From contig CAYPCW010000045.1 in assembly GCA_964409335.1 (NCBI GenBank), forward strand, positions 1-21,768: DNA of 21,768 nt, given 5' to 3'. The notes beneath the pieces are model-generated. The model worked only from the letters and a program-made list of their open reading frames with translations, did no database searches and had not been told where the DNA came from. Below, one piece after another: positions 1-8,678 of this stretch. How positions within the stretch are numbered: position 1 is the first letter of the stretch; each line of letters starts with the position of its first letter. This DNA comes from JABMOW01 sp964409335. Lineage in GTDB: Bacteria; Fidelibacterota; Marinisomatia; SCGC-AAA003-L08; JACNLC01. A program made the translations under genes and the position numbers.

Positions 1-1
1 G

Positions 2-391
2 ATCCGGGGGCTCCATTATCAGATCGAATATCCGCAGGGGAAATTGATCCGGGTACTGAGCGGAGAGATTTTTGATGTGGCTGTGGATATTCGCAAAGGA
101 TCGCCCACTTTCGGGCGATGGCATGGTGAGTATCTGACTGACGCCAACTTGCACCAAATGTATGTGCCGGTAGGGTTCGCCCACGGGTACTGTGTGCTAT
201 CTGATACCGCTGAAATTTTCTATAAATGTACGAACCTCTACCACCCGGAACATGACCGGGGCATTCTGTGGAATGATCCGGATATAGGAATTGAGTGGCC
301 GGTTACGACGCCTGTACTCAGCGAAAAAGACGCCAACCAGCCCTGTTTGAGAAACGCCCCGCAATTTGATTATTTTGGAGGATACTTATGA
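2..391 (+). CDS. rfbC: dTDP-4-dehydrorhamnose 3,5-epimerase (5' truncated by window edge)
   Basis: RmlC/RfbC epimerises dTDP-4-keto-6-deoxyglucose at C3 and C5 in the cytoplasm, the third step of dTDP-L-rhamnose synthesis. The reading frame is open to the window edge. It begins with RGLHYQ, which carries the family's catalytic His, followed by QGKLIRVLSGEIFDVAVDIR, SPTFGRW, GFAHGYCVLSDTAEIFYKCT (including the conserved active-site Tyr) and ILWNDPDIGIEWP. All of these are hallmark RmlC strands. Only 129 codons are visible, against about 180 in the family, so roughly the first 50 residues lie upstream. An internal TTG at 44 is not the real start, because the His motif precedes it. The stop overlaps the next start as ATGA, so it is coupled to the export gene. 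It points to rhamnose (or a rhamnose-derived sugar) in the polymer; rmlA, rmlB and rmlD are not in view. Confidence 0.95.
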   Translation: MRGLHYQIEYPQGKLIRVLSGEIFDVAVDIRKGSPTFGRWHGEYLTDANLHQMYVPVGFAHGYCVLSDTAEIFYKCTNLYHPEHDRGILWNDPDIGIEWPVTTPVLSEKDANQPCLRNAPQFDYFGGYL

Positions 392-1986
392 AAACAATCG
401 TGATTTTCATTTTGTTATCAGCCGGTATAATCTTGAGTCAGGATTTTTTTCCCCGGGAAAAAGCAGGGGAAACCGCACAGGATGAAATGGGAAGTCCCAT
501 CATCCCAAATATGTTACCCACTGAAAAGATCGTACTGGAAACGCCTGTTGACCCGGAAACCTACATCGTGGGTCCCGGTGATACTTTTTCGTTCAATATG
601 GTATCTGCTGATGCAACGGTAAATCTGTTTCTCGAAGTGTCTCCCGTCGGCGATGTTTTGATTCCGGTCGTCGGGATTGTACCGGTCGTCGGTTATACCT
701 TGTCCCGGGCATTTGACACAATTAAAAATAAATGTATCGGGAAATATGGTAACGCATCAATTTATATCACCTTGTATGAGATCCGCAGGTTCAAGGTATT
801 AGTCGCCGGAACCGTGAATCGCCCCGGATTTATTACCGCCAATCCTTTCACCCGGGTTTCAGACATATTTGATACCGCTGTCGGAGAAAAACTGAATTCA
901 CTCATTGTACTGAATAACGAGCAGTTACATGACATATCCATGAGGAATATCAAATTATTGCGTGACGGTGAAACCCGTCGCGTTGATCTATTGCGGTTTT
1001 ATATGACCGGCGATTTGGAACTGAACCCCAGGGTCCGTCCCGGCGATGTGGTTTCCATCGGAATGTCGGATGAAAATATCCAAATCTATGGCGGGATTAA
1101 ACTACCGGGCAGCTATGAGTATGTGGCAGGAGAAAGCGTCTATGGCCTCATTAAACTGGCTGGCGGATTTACCAATAATGCGGATTCCTCCAGGATAGAG
1201 ATCACCCGATTTATTAATGATACCACCAAGAAGATCATTCAATTATCTAATATGTCTGAAATCTCACGAACCCACCTTATGCCCGAAGATCACATTATCG
1301 TGCGGATGAAACAAGACTACAAACGGCAAGAATTGGTCACGATAACCGGAGAAGTGAAATACCCCGGGAGGTACGCACTTCATGAAAACAGTACAACTCT
1401 GGGCAGTATCATTGAAAAAGCCGGCGGATATTCCAGCCGGGCAGATCGAAGCCGGATCATCGTAAACAATCAGACCATTGCAGAACTCAGAGATATCGAG
1501 TACGAGCGTATTATGTCCATACCCTATGAAGATCGGAGCGACGCTGAAAAAGCATATGTAAAAGCCAGGAGCCGGACGGTTAAAGGAACGATATCCTCCT
1601 CCTCTGATGAATATACCAGTACGATCATGAGTTTTCCTCTCCAGATCGACGATCAGATCATTATCACGCCAATGCAGGAATATGTGGAGGTACTGGGCGC
1701 AGTTGTATTTCCGGGACGGTATCCGCTGATCAGGGGAAAATCCATCGACGACTATATCCGGGATGCGGGGGGTCTTGTACATCAGGCAACCCGGCGCCGA
1801 TACATTGTTAAAAACAGTACTGGCAAGCGAATTCAGTTTGATGAGAATGACGGTATCGAAAACGGCGATGTGATCTTTATCGCTGAAAAACTGGAATACA
1901 ACCGCTGGACGCGGTTCCAGGAGATTATGACCGTCGGAGGTCAAATGGCCGCACTGATCCTGGTCATTCAAAATGCAACCCGATAA
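388..1986 (+). CDS. Wza-like polysaccharide export protein with four SLBB-type repeats
   Basis: This is an outer-membrane polysaccharide export (OPX) protein of 532 residues. It has a signal peptide (hydrophobic residues 4-17) with no lipobox Cys. A Poly_export domain follows at about 58-131 (YIVGPGDTFSF, then GDVLIPVVGIVPVVGYTLSRA). Four SLBB-like repeats lie near 135-165, 231-275, 316-360 and 432-480, each with the family G..PG.Y....S......AGG pattern; the first is weaker. The C-terminal segment 506-529 begins with W507 and is amphipathic to hydrophobic, resembling the Wza helix that lines the outer-membrane pore. The start has a strong GGAGGA site at 377-382 and overlaps the rfbC stop by 4 bases. 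E. coli Wza is a shorter lipoprotein (about 380 residues), so this is an enlarged, apparently non-lipidated variant. Role: export channel for the polymer made by the genes downstream. Confidence 0.9.
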   Translation: MKTIVIFILLSAGIILSQDFFPREKAGETAQDEMGSPIIPNMLPTEKIVLETPVDPETYIVGPGDTFSFNMVSADATVNLFLEVSPVGDVLIPVVGIVPVVGYTLSRAFDTIKNKCIGKYGNASIYITLYEIRRFKVLVAGTVNRPGFITANPFTRVSDIFDTAVGEKLNSLIVLNNEQLHDISMRNIKLLRDGETRRVDLLRFYMTGDLELNPRVRPGDVVSIGMSDENIQIYGGIKLPGSYEYVAGESVYGLIKLAGGFTNNADSSRIEITRFINDTTKKIIQLSNMSEISRTHLMPEDHIIVRMKQDYKRQELVTITGEVKYPGRYALHENSTTLGSIIEKAGGYSSRADRSRIIVNNQTIAELRDIEYERIMSIPYEDRSDAEKAYVKARSRTVKGTISSSSDEYTSTIMSFPLQIDDQIIITPMQEYVEVLGAVVFPGRYPLIRGKSIDDYIRDAGGLVHQATRRRYIVKNSTGKRIQFDENDGIENGDVIFIAEKLEYNRWTRFQEIMTVGGQMAALILVIQNATR

Positions 1987-2002
1987 ATACAAAGGTCAGA
2001 TC

Positions 2003-3016
2003 ATGGTTGAAAATAATTCTGCGGATATAAATATTGCCGGTTTTTTCACCGAACTGAAAAAAAAGAAAAAGAGTTTCATGTTATCCATCGGCTTCTTTTT
2101 TATTCTGGGAACGGCGTACAGTGTTTTGGCAACCCCCATGTACAAATCAATTTTATCAATTTATCCCACGGAAGAAAAAAGTCCGGGTGGTGCCCTGAAT
2201 GATATTCAGGGGGTTGCATCCGCTTTTGGGTTCAACCTTGACGGAGGAACAAAATCGACTTTTTATATTCCGGACGTCGTCAAAAGCCGGAGACTGTCCG
2301 GAAGTGTGGTTGAGAAATTATGGAAAACGGAAGCCTATCCTGCGCCGGTAAACCTGATCGCTTACTGGGAAATCGATGATCAGACCAAAATCACACGCCG
2401 GTTGAAAAAATGGGTAATGAGTATATTCCCTAAAGGAAAAGGAGATATACACTTAAAGTATGTTTCAACAGCGATAAAAGAATTGGATACCCGTGTGGTC
2501 GTAAAAGAGAGAGACTCGGGACTGATAGTGGTTTCGGTGAAAATGGAAGAACCTAAACTGGCTTCAGATATTGCGAATTACTATGGTCAATTTATTAAAA
2601 AGTATATTGCCGAGGAACTGGAAATACAATCCCGGAATTACCGTCAGTTCATCGAAGACAGGCTGGCTATTGCGAAGTCGGACCTGGAAAAATCGGAAGA
2701 AGCGTTAACAGAGTTCAGAAAACTGCACACCATCACCCTTGAACCCCCCGAAACCCAATTGCAACGTGGAAGATTGCTGAGAAATGTTGAGGTAAATCAG
2801 GAAGTTTACATCACCCTGCGGCAGCAATATGAACTGGCAAAGATAGAAGAATTAAAAGAACTGCCGATCATCAATATTTTGGATATTCCCGAACCTGCGG
2901 CTGAAAAAGATTCACCCAAACGTATGGTAATCATTATTGGCAGCATATTAGCTGGTGGATTTATAGGGATCGCTATTGCTGCACTTACCATCCCTTCACC
3001 GGGGAATTTATCCTGA
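2003..3016 (+). CDS. Wzz-like chain-length determinant (polysaccharide co-polymerase, no kinase domain)
   Basis: This is an inner-membrane polysaccharide co-polymerase that should set polymer length and may dock with the upstream exporter. It has 337 residues from the ATG at 2003. The layout is a short cytoplasmic N-terminus with a lysine run, TM1 at about 24-43, a long periplasmic part, a helical coiled-coil-like stretch (about 206-250, rich in E, K, L and R), a proline-containing segment (ILDIPEPAAEKDSPKR) and TM2 at about 308-327. This is the Wzz/GNVR layout. The protein ends just after TM2, so there is no C-terminal BY-kinase (Wzc-type) domain and no Tyr-rich tail. An in-frame ATG at 1973 would overlap the previous gene by 14 bases; I prefer 2003 because of the AAAGG site at 1991-1995 and the gene spacing. 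About 55 bases separate it from the next gene. Confidence 0.85.
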   Translation: MVENNSADINIAGFFTELKKKKKSFMLSIGFFFILGTAYSVLATPMYKSILSIYPTEEKSPGGALNDIQGVASAFGFNLDGGTKSTFYIPDVVKSRRLSGSVVEKLWKTEAYPAPVNLIAYWEIDDQTKITRRLKKWVMSIFPKGKGDIHLKYVSTAIKELDTRVVVKERDSGLIVVSVKMEEPKLASDIANYYGQFIKKYIAEELEIQSRNYRQFIEDRLAIAKSDLEKSEEALTEFRKLHTITLEPPETQLQRGRLLRNVEVNQEVYITLRQQYELAKIEELKELPIINILDIPEPAAEKDSPKRMVIIIGSILAGGFIGIAIAALTIPSPGNLS

Positions 3017-3071
3017 TATTATCCATGGGTTATCATCGAACCATCCAGCGAAACACCCTCAATTGAGCTGA

Positions 3072-3977
3072 ATGCCGGACTTTCCGCCATCATATTTTAT
3101 TCTGGGTACTCAAAAGGGGGGGACCTCTACCCTCCACTACTGGCTGAGCCAGAATCCGAAGATGTCGCTCCCTAAACTAAAGGAGACCCATTATTTCAGT
3201 CATGCAGACCGGTTTGCCAATGGTCTGGATTGGTACTATCACTGGTTTATCCCCAAAGGACGAAATTATATCCGCGGAGAGGTGGATCCATCTTATCTGT
3301 TCTTCCCCGAAACCCCCTCCCGGATCAAAGCGTTGTGTCCGGCACCCAAATTTATCATCATCCTGCGCGACCCCCTGAAACGGGCGTATTCTCAGTACCT
3401 CATGTCGGTACAGCGGGGATATGAACCTCTGGACTTTATCCAGGCACTGGAAGCTGAACAGTATCGATTGGATCATGATGAAAAACGATTTTCCTTTGAA
3501 CACCACAGCTATCTGACCCGGGGGAATTATTCCCCTCAGATCCAGAGATATCAGGAGGTATTCCCGGATTCCATGTTTTTGTTTCTGAAATTCGATGATC
3601 TGTACACCCCGGAATCCAGGCGGAAAATGTATCATACTATCTGTGATTTTATCGGGGTGGAAACATCCATGGACACCATTGATCTGGATTCGATCATCCG
3701 CCAGGCAAGTACTTCCAGATCCACATTAATCCGGGATTTGGTTCACCGGGATCTGCCGATCCGAAAAGTTGGAAAAAGACTGATCCCCTTTACGAATATT
3801 CGTGTAAAAATATTGACGCTGCTTGACTATCTGAACAAAAAAAAGATTGCCCAACATCATCGCCTGGATATCCGGACTGTTCCTGAAGAGATTAAGGAAA
3901 AATTAAATGCCGGGATCAATTCGGTGCAATCATTGACACATCTGGATCTCGACACCTGGCGGTATCCGGTTCATTAG
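3072..3977 (+). CDS. PAPS-dependent sulfotransferase (heparan-sulfate N-sulfotransferase-like fold)
   Basis: This enzyme is predicted to move sulfate from PAPS to a sugar, probably in the repeat unit or polymer. At 301 residues it has the usual single-domain length. The N-terminal PAPS 5'-phosphosulfate loop is FILGTQKGGTSTLHYWL (residues 9-25). KETHYF (37-42) and VDPSYLF (71-77) match the NDST/HSST subgroup. The 3'-phosphate site is IIILRDPLKRAYSQYLM (95-111), with R99 and S107. A later GNYSPQIQRYQEVFP stretch is also typical. There is no signal peptide or membrane helix, so sulfation probably occurs in the cytoplasm on nucleotide- or lipid-linked sugar. It sits between the chain-length gene and the flippase gene. 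The ribosome site is weak (GAG at 3065-3067). The exact acceptor cannot be read from sequence. A run of seven G (3116-3122) lies within the PAPS-loop codons. Confidence 0.85.
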   Translation: MPDFPPSYFILGTQKGGTSTLHYWLSQNPKMSLPKLKETHYFSHADRFANGLDWYYHWFIPKGRNYIRGEVDPSYLFFPETPSRIKALCPAPKFIIILRDPLKRAYSQYLMSVQRGYEPLDFIQALEAEQYRLDHDEKRFSFEHHSYLTRGNYSPQIQRYQEVFPDSMFLFLKFDDLYTPESRRKMYHTICDFIGVETSMDTIDLDSIIRQASTSRSTLIRDLVHRDLPIRKVGKRLIPFTNIRVKILTLLDYLNKKKIAQHHRLDIRTVPEEIKEKLNAGINSVQSLTHLDLDTWRYPVH

Positions 3978-3989
3978 GCGCGCCTGATC

Positions 3990-5312
3990 ATGACATTTAT
4001 CCAAACCATTTTAAAAGATCATCATCTCATCGAAATACTCAGAGGATCTTCAATCGCTTTTGCCTTAAAAGGGGTGGGGGCGGTACTCTCGTTCCTGCTC
4101 AGTGTATATGTGGCACGTCTGTTGGGGGCAGGGGGAGCGGGGATTTTCTTTCTTACGACCACAATTATTTTTATAGCGGCAAATCTGGGCAGGTTTGGTC
4201 TGGATAATGTGGTCATCCGGTTAATTTCCGCCCATGCATCCACCGGATCGTGGGGCAAGGTGAAGGAAGTATTTTTCAGTAGTTTGATCCTGATTGCAGG
4301 ATTTACAAGCGGGCTATCCCTTCTGATTTATTTGTTTGCAGAACCTGTATCGGTAGTTATTTTTGATAAACCTCAATTAATTGAACCTCTAAAATGGATG
4401 ACGATCCGGATCATTCCCCTGAGTGTCATTACACTGATCGTCGAATCTTTAAGGGGATTGAAAAAAATCGGGTATTCTCAAGTAATTGAAAATGTCTGGA
4501 CGCCCGTACTTACGATCATGATCTTATTCAGTGTCCCTTATATTCATACCCCGGCCGGACTGGCAAAAGTTTGGGATATTGTTGCTATTTCCGTGATGGG
4601 GATCGCTGTTCTGGTATGGTGGCGCTCTACCGGTATGCCCGGGAAAGCAGTATCCGGCATCTCCTTTCGTCCCCTCCTCAAGGCGGGTTCGCCTCTCTTT
4701 GTGGTGTCAGCGCTGAGTCTGATCATTTCCTCCTCCTCTACCATATTTCTGGGCATTTTTGGGGAGAGTAAGGATGTGGGAATTTTTAACGCTGCAAACC
4801 GGACTGCAAATTTGATGAACTTTCTGTTGGTGTCTGTCAACGTCATCGCAGCGCCAAAATTTGCAGAACTTTTTCATCAGCGGGATTTTACAGGATTAAA
4901 AAATTCAGCACAGGATTCCACACGGCTCATATTCTGGCTGTCCCTACCTGTCTTTATCGGGGTATTGTCATTTACACGCCCGATGATGGGAATTTTCGGT
5001 GAGCAATTCCGGTCCGGAGCAATGGTGCTGGCGATCCTGGTTTTTGCGCAGTTCGTGAATATTTCCACCGGGAGTGTGGGATATTTGCTGATGATGTGTC
5101 ATCATGAAAAACTTTTGAGGAATAATATTCTGGCTGTTGCCGGTCTCAATATCCTGTTATGTTTTCTCATCATTCCCCGGTTTGGGATGTTGGGGGCGGC
5201 AATCGTGTCAGCCCTCAGCATGATTACCCAAAACATCGTATCATTAATACTGGTGAAACAAAAACTTCATTTCTGGACCATTCCCTTATTTGAGAAATTG
5301 ACGAAGTCATAG
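3990..5312 (+). CDS. Wzx-like lipid-linked oligosaccharide flippase
   Basis: This is a polytopic inner-membrane protein of 440 residues, the usual size for the polysaccharide biosynthesis/flippase (MOP exporter) family, with about 12 hydrophobic segments spread along its length. The N-terminal signature is typical: a helix, then SVYVARLLGAGGAGIFFLTT, then the GRFGLDNVVIRLIS stretch. A second-half repeat around FNAANRTANLMNFLLVSVN, followed by APKFAELFHQ, is also characteristic. It should flip undecaprenyl-diphosphate-linked repeat units to the periplasm for Wzy. It starts 12 bases after the sulfotransferase gene without an evident Shine-Dalgarno site, and ends 1 base before the second sulfotransferase gene, so translation is probably coupled. 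Substrate specificity cannot be predicted. MurJ is an alternative family member but is unlikely in this context. Confidence 0.9.
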   Translation: MTFIQTILKDHHLIEILRGSSIAFALKGVGAVLSFLLSVYVARLLGAGGAGIFFLTTTIIFIAANLGRFGLDNVVIRLISAHASTGSWGKVKEVFFSSLILIAGFTSGLSLLIYLFAEPVSVVIFDKPQLIEPLKWMTIRIIPLSVITLIVESLRGLKKIGYSQVIENVWTPVLTIMILFSVPYIHTPAGLAKVWDIVAISVMGIAVLVWWRSTGMPGKAVSGISFRPLLKAGSPLFVVSALSLIISSSSTIFLGIFGESKDVGIFNAANRTANLMNFLLVSVNVIAAPKFAELFHQRDFTGLKNSAQDSTRLIFWLSLPVFIGVLSFTRPMMGIFGEQFRSGAMVLAILVFAQFVNISTGSVGYLLMMCHHEKLLRNNILAVAGLNILLCFLIIPRFGMLGAAIVSALSMITQNIVSLILVKQKLHFWTIPLFEKLTKS

Positions 5313-5313
5313 T

Positions 5314-6174
5314 ATGAAAAATTCACCGGTTATCATTATGGGTATGCATCGATCCGGAACGACACTGATTGCGGGGATGCTCCAAAAAATGGGTATTTTT
5401 CTCGGGAAAAAGCTGGATGTCAATCAGGAGTCCACTTATTTTCAGAAGATCAATAAATGGCTGTTGTCCCTCGCCGGGGCGGCTTGGGATAATCCGGATA
5501 CTTTTGATCTGGTTTTAAAAAATGAGATATTGCTGAACGACATCCATGATCGGCTAAACCGGTGTTTTACCGGTGTATATGCATTTGGTTATTTCGGACT
5601 GATGGCGGCGGTCCGGAAGGCATCTATGATGTCCATTACCATCCCCTGGGGATGGAAGGATCCCCGAAACACTTTTACGTTACCCATATTTACGACCCAT
5701 TTCCCGGATGCAAAAATCATCCATGTTTATCGCCATGGCGTTGATGTCGCCCAAAGTCTGAAAACCCGGGAAGACCGCATTCTCACAACCGGAATGAATC
5801 GGAATCTGCAGAATTTCAAGCAAATGATTGCCATTTCTATCCCGGTGATCCGCGGCGGTATTTTATCATCTGTCATTTGTCAGGACCGGCAGAACGCATT
5901 TGACCTGTGGGTAAAATATATGAGCCGGGCAAAGGAGCACGAAATCCGGTATTCAGGCCAGATCATGTCTGTCCGATACGAATCTTTGTTGGAAAATCCC
6001 ATAGACGGAGTTGAGGACATTCGCAGATTTATCCGCATTCCCCTGGCGGACAGGACTCGTCTGGACATTCATTCATCCATAAATAACAATCGGGCGTATG
6101 CGTATCAAAATAATCCTGAACTCCTTCAATTTGCAGAAGACAATAGTGATGCTCTTCGGCGGTTTGGCTACTAA
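5314..6174 (+). CDS. Second sulfotransferase family protein
   Basis: This is a 286-residue PAPS-dependent sulfotransferase of a different subgroup from the one at 3072. The 5'-phosphosulfate loop is IIMGMHRSGTTLIAGML (7-23). GWKDPRNTF (113-121) and the 3'-phosphate site AKIIHVYRHGVDVAQSL (133-149, with R140 and S148) match the Sulfotransfer_3-like family. A SVRYESLLENP segment (219-229) fits the conserved late motif. No signal or membrane segment is seen, so it is probably cytoplasmic. It starts 1 base after the flippase stop and lies just upstream of the polymerase gene. Because it differs from the first enzyme in its loop sequence and in the spacing between motifs, it probably sulfates a different position or sugar. 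The acceptor is not known. PAPS synthesis genes are not in this window. Confidence 0.85.
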   Translation: MKNSPVIIMGMHRSGTTLIAGMLQKMGIFLGKKLDVNQESTYFQKINKWLLSLAGAAWDNPDTFDLVLKNEILLNDIHDRLNRCFTGVYAFGYFGLMAAVRKASMMSITIPWGWKDPRNTFTLPIFTTHFPDAKIIHVYRHGVDVAQSLKTREDRILTTGMNRNLQNFKQMIAISIPVIRGGILSSVICQDRQNAFDLWVKYMSRAKEHEIRYSGQIMSVRYESLLENPIDGVEDIRRFIRIPLADRTRLDIHSSINNNRAYAYQNNPELLQFAEDNSDALRRFGY

Positions 6175-6243
6175 ATGATATTAGAAAATCTGTTTCACCA
6201 TCACTGGTTATGCCAATAAATGGAATCCGTCAGGATGGAGCCG

Positions 6244-7491
6244 ATGAAGATAAAATCCCGGTCTGTTTTTCTAACCGCGGTCAGTGTTTTCATCTTGTTA
6301 TGCGCCTTTAATCTGGGAATTTATTTCCCGGGTGCATATCTCAATGAAATCGGACTATGCCTGCTGGTTGTCTCCTATGGTATCGGTATCACGATCATCG
6401 GTCTTCCGGCAGATCAATTTATAAAATATGCGTTGCTTCCCGCCGTCGTTATTCTGGGATTCATTTTTTTCTATGCGATGGTCTATTCTGTCCACACGGG
6501 TTCGTCCCTGGTGGCAAGCATCCTGGCACAGCGTAATTTTATTTTTTTCTTATGGGTCCCCTGGATCATCATGATCAGAAAGTCCGGAATGTCAACCGAC
6601 GCCATCGAAAAAATGTTGTTTTATGCCATGGCAATCGCGACAACCACCTATTTTATCGTGTATATGATGATTTATATTCCTCAAACACTACCCTTCATTA
6701 AAACGATACTGATCAATATCCTTGGTATCGATCAGGACAGGGGTATCCGGGTAAAAGGTCCGATGTTTATCGTTCTCATTTCGTTGTATTACTATCCCGG
6801 ATTACTGAAAAAAGCAAAAAATTACCAGGCTTTCTTATGGATCTGGTTCCTGATTTTGTGTGACGGTGTGGTGCTGATTCTCCACCAGCCCAGAACATTG
6901 CTAATAGGCGGCTTCTTGTCGCTGATCACCTTGTATGTGCTAAGCCGGGACCGGCGTTTTTTTCGCCGGATTATGATCCTCCTTATTCCGGCTGTTTTGA
7001 TCGTCATGGTTGCCGGAAGACCGATTCTGCATCTGGTGGGCGATCAGTTTGGGGGTAATTTCTCCTTATCCGCCCGGATATTTTCCGCAGGGATTGCATG
7101 GCGTTCGATTCAGAATTATCCAATATTTGGGCTGGGATTTGCCAGTCATCAGTCCCTGGCATATCAGAAATTCTTCGGGGACAGTTTTTACCCGGATGAT
7201 ATTGGTCTGCTGGGTGTGGTTTTCCAATTCGGAATTGCCGGCGGTTTACTGTATGTGGGGGGTCTGATTTGGCTGATCTTTACGTCATTAAAAAACCTGA
7301 AGGTATCTACCCGTTTTCCCGGCGGATGGTCTGTGGGGCTGTCAAAATTAATGGTATTCTCTACCCTGGTGATGCTATTTATCATGCCAACCATTGCCAA
7401 AGCCATTCGGGATGACGGAATCGGGATTACCGCGTTTATCGTGGGACTATTATTGTCAAATTCTTTCACCAATCCTGTAATTAAATCGTGA
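6244..7491 (+). CDS. Wzy-like polymerase / O-antigen ligase family protein
   Basis: This is a polytopic inner-membrane protein of 415 residues with roughly ten or more hydrophobic helices. The second half has the Wzy/WaaL-family hallmark: RIFSAGIAWRSIQNYPIFGL, then a short periplasmic loop, then DDIGLLGVVFQFGIAGGLLY. A positively charged QPRTLLIGG stretch precedes it, as expected for the arginine-bearing substrate loops. With Wzx and Wzz nearby it is best read as the polymerase that joins repeat units in the periplasm, though a ligase is possible since the families are hard to separate. Start choice: ATG at 6244 has AGGA at 6232-6235 with good spacing, while in-frame ATGs at 6220 and 6235 lack a clear site; the 6220 start would add 8 residues. 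Its stop overlaps the next gene as GTGA. Confidence 0.85.
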   Translation: MKIKSRSVFLTAVSVFILLCAFNLGIYFPGAYLNEIGLCLLVVSYGIGITIIGLPADQFIKYALLPAVVILGFIFFYAMVYSVHTGSSLVASILAQRNFIFFLWVPWIIMIRKSGMSTDAIEKMLFYAMAIATTTYFIVYMMIYIPQTLPFIKTILINILGIDQDRGIRVKGPMFIVLISLYYYPGLLKKAKNYQAFLWIWFLILCDGVVLILHQPRTLLIGGFLSLITLYVLSRDRRFFRRIMILLIPAVLIVMVAGRPILHLVGDQFGGNFSLSARIFSAGIAWRSIQNYPIFGLGFASHQSLAYQKFFGDSFYPDDIGLLGVVFQFGIAGGLLYVGGLIWLIFTSLKNLKVSTRFPGGWSVGLSKLMVFSTLVMLFIMPTIAKAIRDDGIGITAFIVGLLLSNSFTNPVIKS

Positions 7492-8678
7492 AACAGGAGA
7501 TACTTTTCATTACGCATCAGCTCCCTTTCCCACCCAACAGCGGCGGGAAAATTGTCACCTGGGAAATTGTAAATTTTCTGTCTGAGAGATTTGACCTGAC
7601 CCTGGGGTGCCTGATCAAGCCCGGTGAAAAAGAATTCATTGATCCATTTAGAGCAGGACTTTCATTGACCCGTTTTTTTTCACAGGATTGCTATTCACCA
7701 CGGTCGTTTCATACGCTGTTGGGCAGTTACCTGCGCTGTAAACCGCTGTCCATCCACAGAAATTATTCGAAATCCTTTGAGGATCTGGTCGCCCGGTTCA
7801 GCCGGACCGTCCCCATCCTATTTTGCGACCATCTGGAGATGAGTCAATACATTCCGGTAGATTTCAGTGGAAAGGTGATCCTTCTGGAACACAATGCAGA
7901 ATTTATGTTATGGAGAAGAAGGGCGAATATTGAAAAGAATTTCCTGAAAAAAATTTTTATTTATATGGAATCCACCCGACTGCGAAAATTTGAATTCCGA
8001 TCCCATCAAAATTCAGATACCGTGCTTTTCCTGTCCGATGCGGATAAACGCCATTGCTCGGGTGCCGGTGGGGACAAATTCAGTCGTATCACCGTGGGTA
8101 CCGGCGGAACCCGATCGTTATTAAAGACGGTCCCGGTAAGATTTTCTGAAACCGAAAAAAAAATATTATTTGTGGGGACTCTGTCATGGGATGCAAATTC
8201 AGACGGTCTAGCCTGGTTCCTGAACCGGGTATGGCGCCGGGTAAAGCATAGCGATCCTGAAGTAGTACTTGAAGTTATAGGCAGCGGGGCGGATCGTCAT
8301 TTATTGTCCCTGTTAAGCGGGGACCCAAGGATAAAAATTTTCCACTGTGTGGACCATATCGAACCCCATTATCAAACGAGCAGAGCATTTATTGCACCCT
8401 TGCGATATGGCAGCGGAATTAAAATTAAAATCATCGATGCATTTTACAGAGGGTTACCCGTCGTCACCACATCCATTGGTGCAGAAGGGATCCACGCAAA
8501 ACACGGGAAAGACTTCCTGGTCGCTGATTCGCCGTCGGATTTTGCAAAAAATGTACTCAGACTGATCCATGATAGACAGGGATGGGAACGCATGAGGAAG
8601 AATTCCATGGATTTTTCGGTGGATCATTTTTCCTGGGATCTTACTCTAAAAGCTGTTGGAAGCGCCGTCCGTGGATAA
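7488..8678 (+). CDS. Glycosyltransferase family 4-type protein
   Basis: This is a GT-B fold glycosyltransferase of 396 residues, cytoplasmic or membrane-associated. The N-terminal domain opens with ILFITHQLPFPPNSGGKI (residues 5-22), typical of GT4-like enzymes that bind acceptor through a glycine-rich loop. The C-terminal donor domain contains ILFVGTLSWDANSDGLAWFL (226-245), then IAPLRYGSGIKIKIIDAFYR (302-321), then GLPVVTTSIGAEGI (322-335). This matches the family PL..GSG.K.K..EA...G.PVV.T pattern, with Asp where Glu is usual. It should add one sugar of the repeat unit; donor and acceptor cannot be told. It starts with GTG inside the GTGA overlap with the polymerase stop, and its last codons overlap the WecG-like gene by 8 bases, implying tight translational coupling. 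Confidence 0.88.
   Translation: MKQEILFITHQLPFPPNSGGKIVTWEIVNFLSERFDLTLGCLIKPGEKEFIDPFRAGLSLTRFFSQDCYSPRSFHTLLGSYLRCKPLSIHRNYSKSFEDLVARFSRTVPILFCDHLEMSQYIPVDFSGKVILLEHNAEFMLWRRRANIEKNFLKKIFIYMESTRLRKFEFRSHQNSDTVLFLSDADKRHCSGAGGDKFSRITVGTGGTRSLLKTVPVRFSETEKKILFVGTLSWDANSDGLAWFLNRVWRRVKHSDPEVVLEVIGSGADRHLLSLLSGDPRIKIFHCVDHIEPHYQTSRAFIAPLRYGSGIKIKIIDAFYRGLPVVTTSIGAEGIHAKHGKDFLVADSPSDFAKNVLRLIHDRQGWERMRKNSMDFSVDHFSWDLTLKAVGSAVRG

Noticed and set aside
664..692. Direct repeat CCGGTCGTCGG at 664-674 and 682-692
   Set aside because: It encodes the PVVG..PVVG strands of the Poly_export domain, a normal family pattern; not a DNA-level repeat of interest.
1592..1606. Short TCC repeat in the Wza-like gene
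   Set aside because: Only a few units, in frame, encoding a Ser run in a linker; slippage would have little support from length.
1264..1992. A 242-codon open frame on the minus strand
   Set aside because: It lies fully antisense to the Wza-like gene, has no recognisable domain, and the plus-strand protein has strong SLBB motifs; it is a shadow frame.
3177..3635. A 152-codon minus-strand frame
   Set aside because: Antisense to the first sulfotransferase gene, with no domain; the plus strand has clear PAPS motifs.
3977..3984. GGCGCGCC palindrome between the sulfotransferase and flippase genes
   Set aside because: Eight-base palindrome in a 12-base gap with no flanking repeat; no sign of an insertion or attachment site.
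4071..4142. G-rich stretch, possible G-quadruplex
   Set aside because: Runs come from Gly codons in the conserved flippase motif; only three close tracts lie at 4124-4142 and the others are about 45 bases away.
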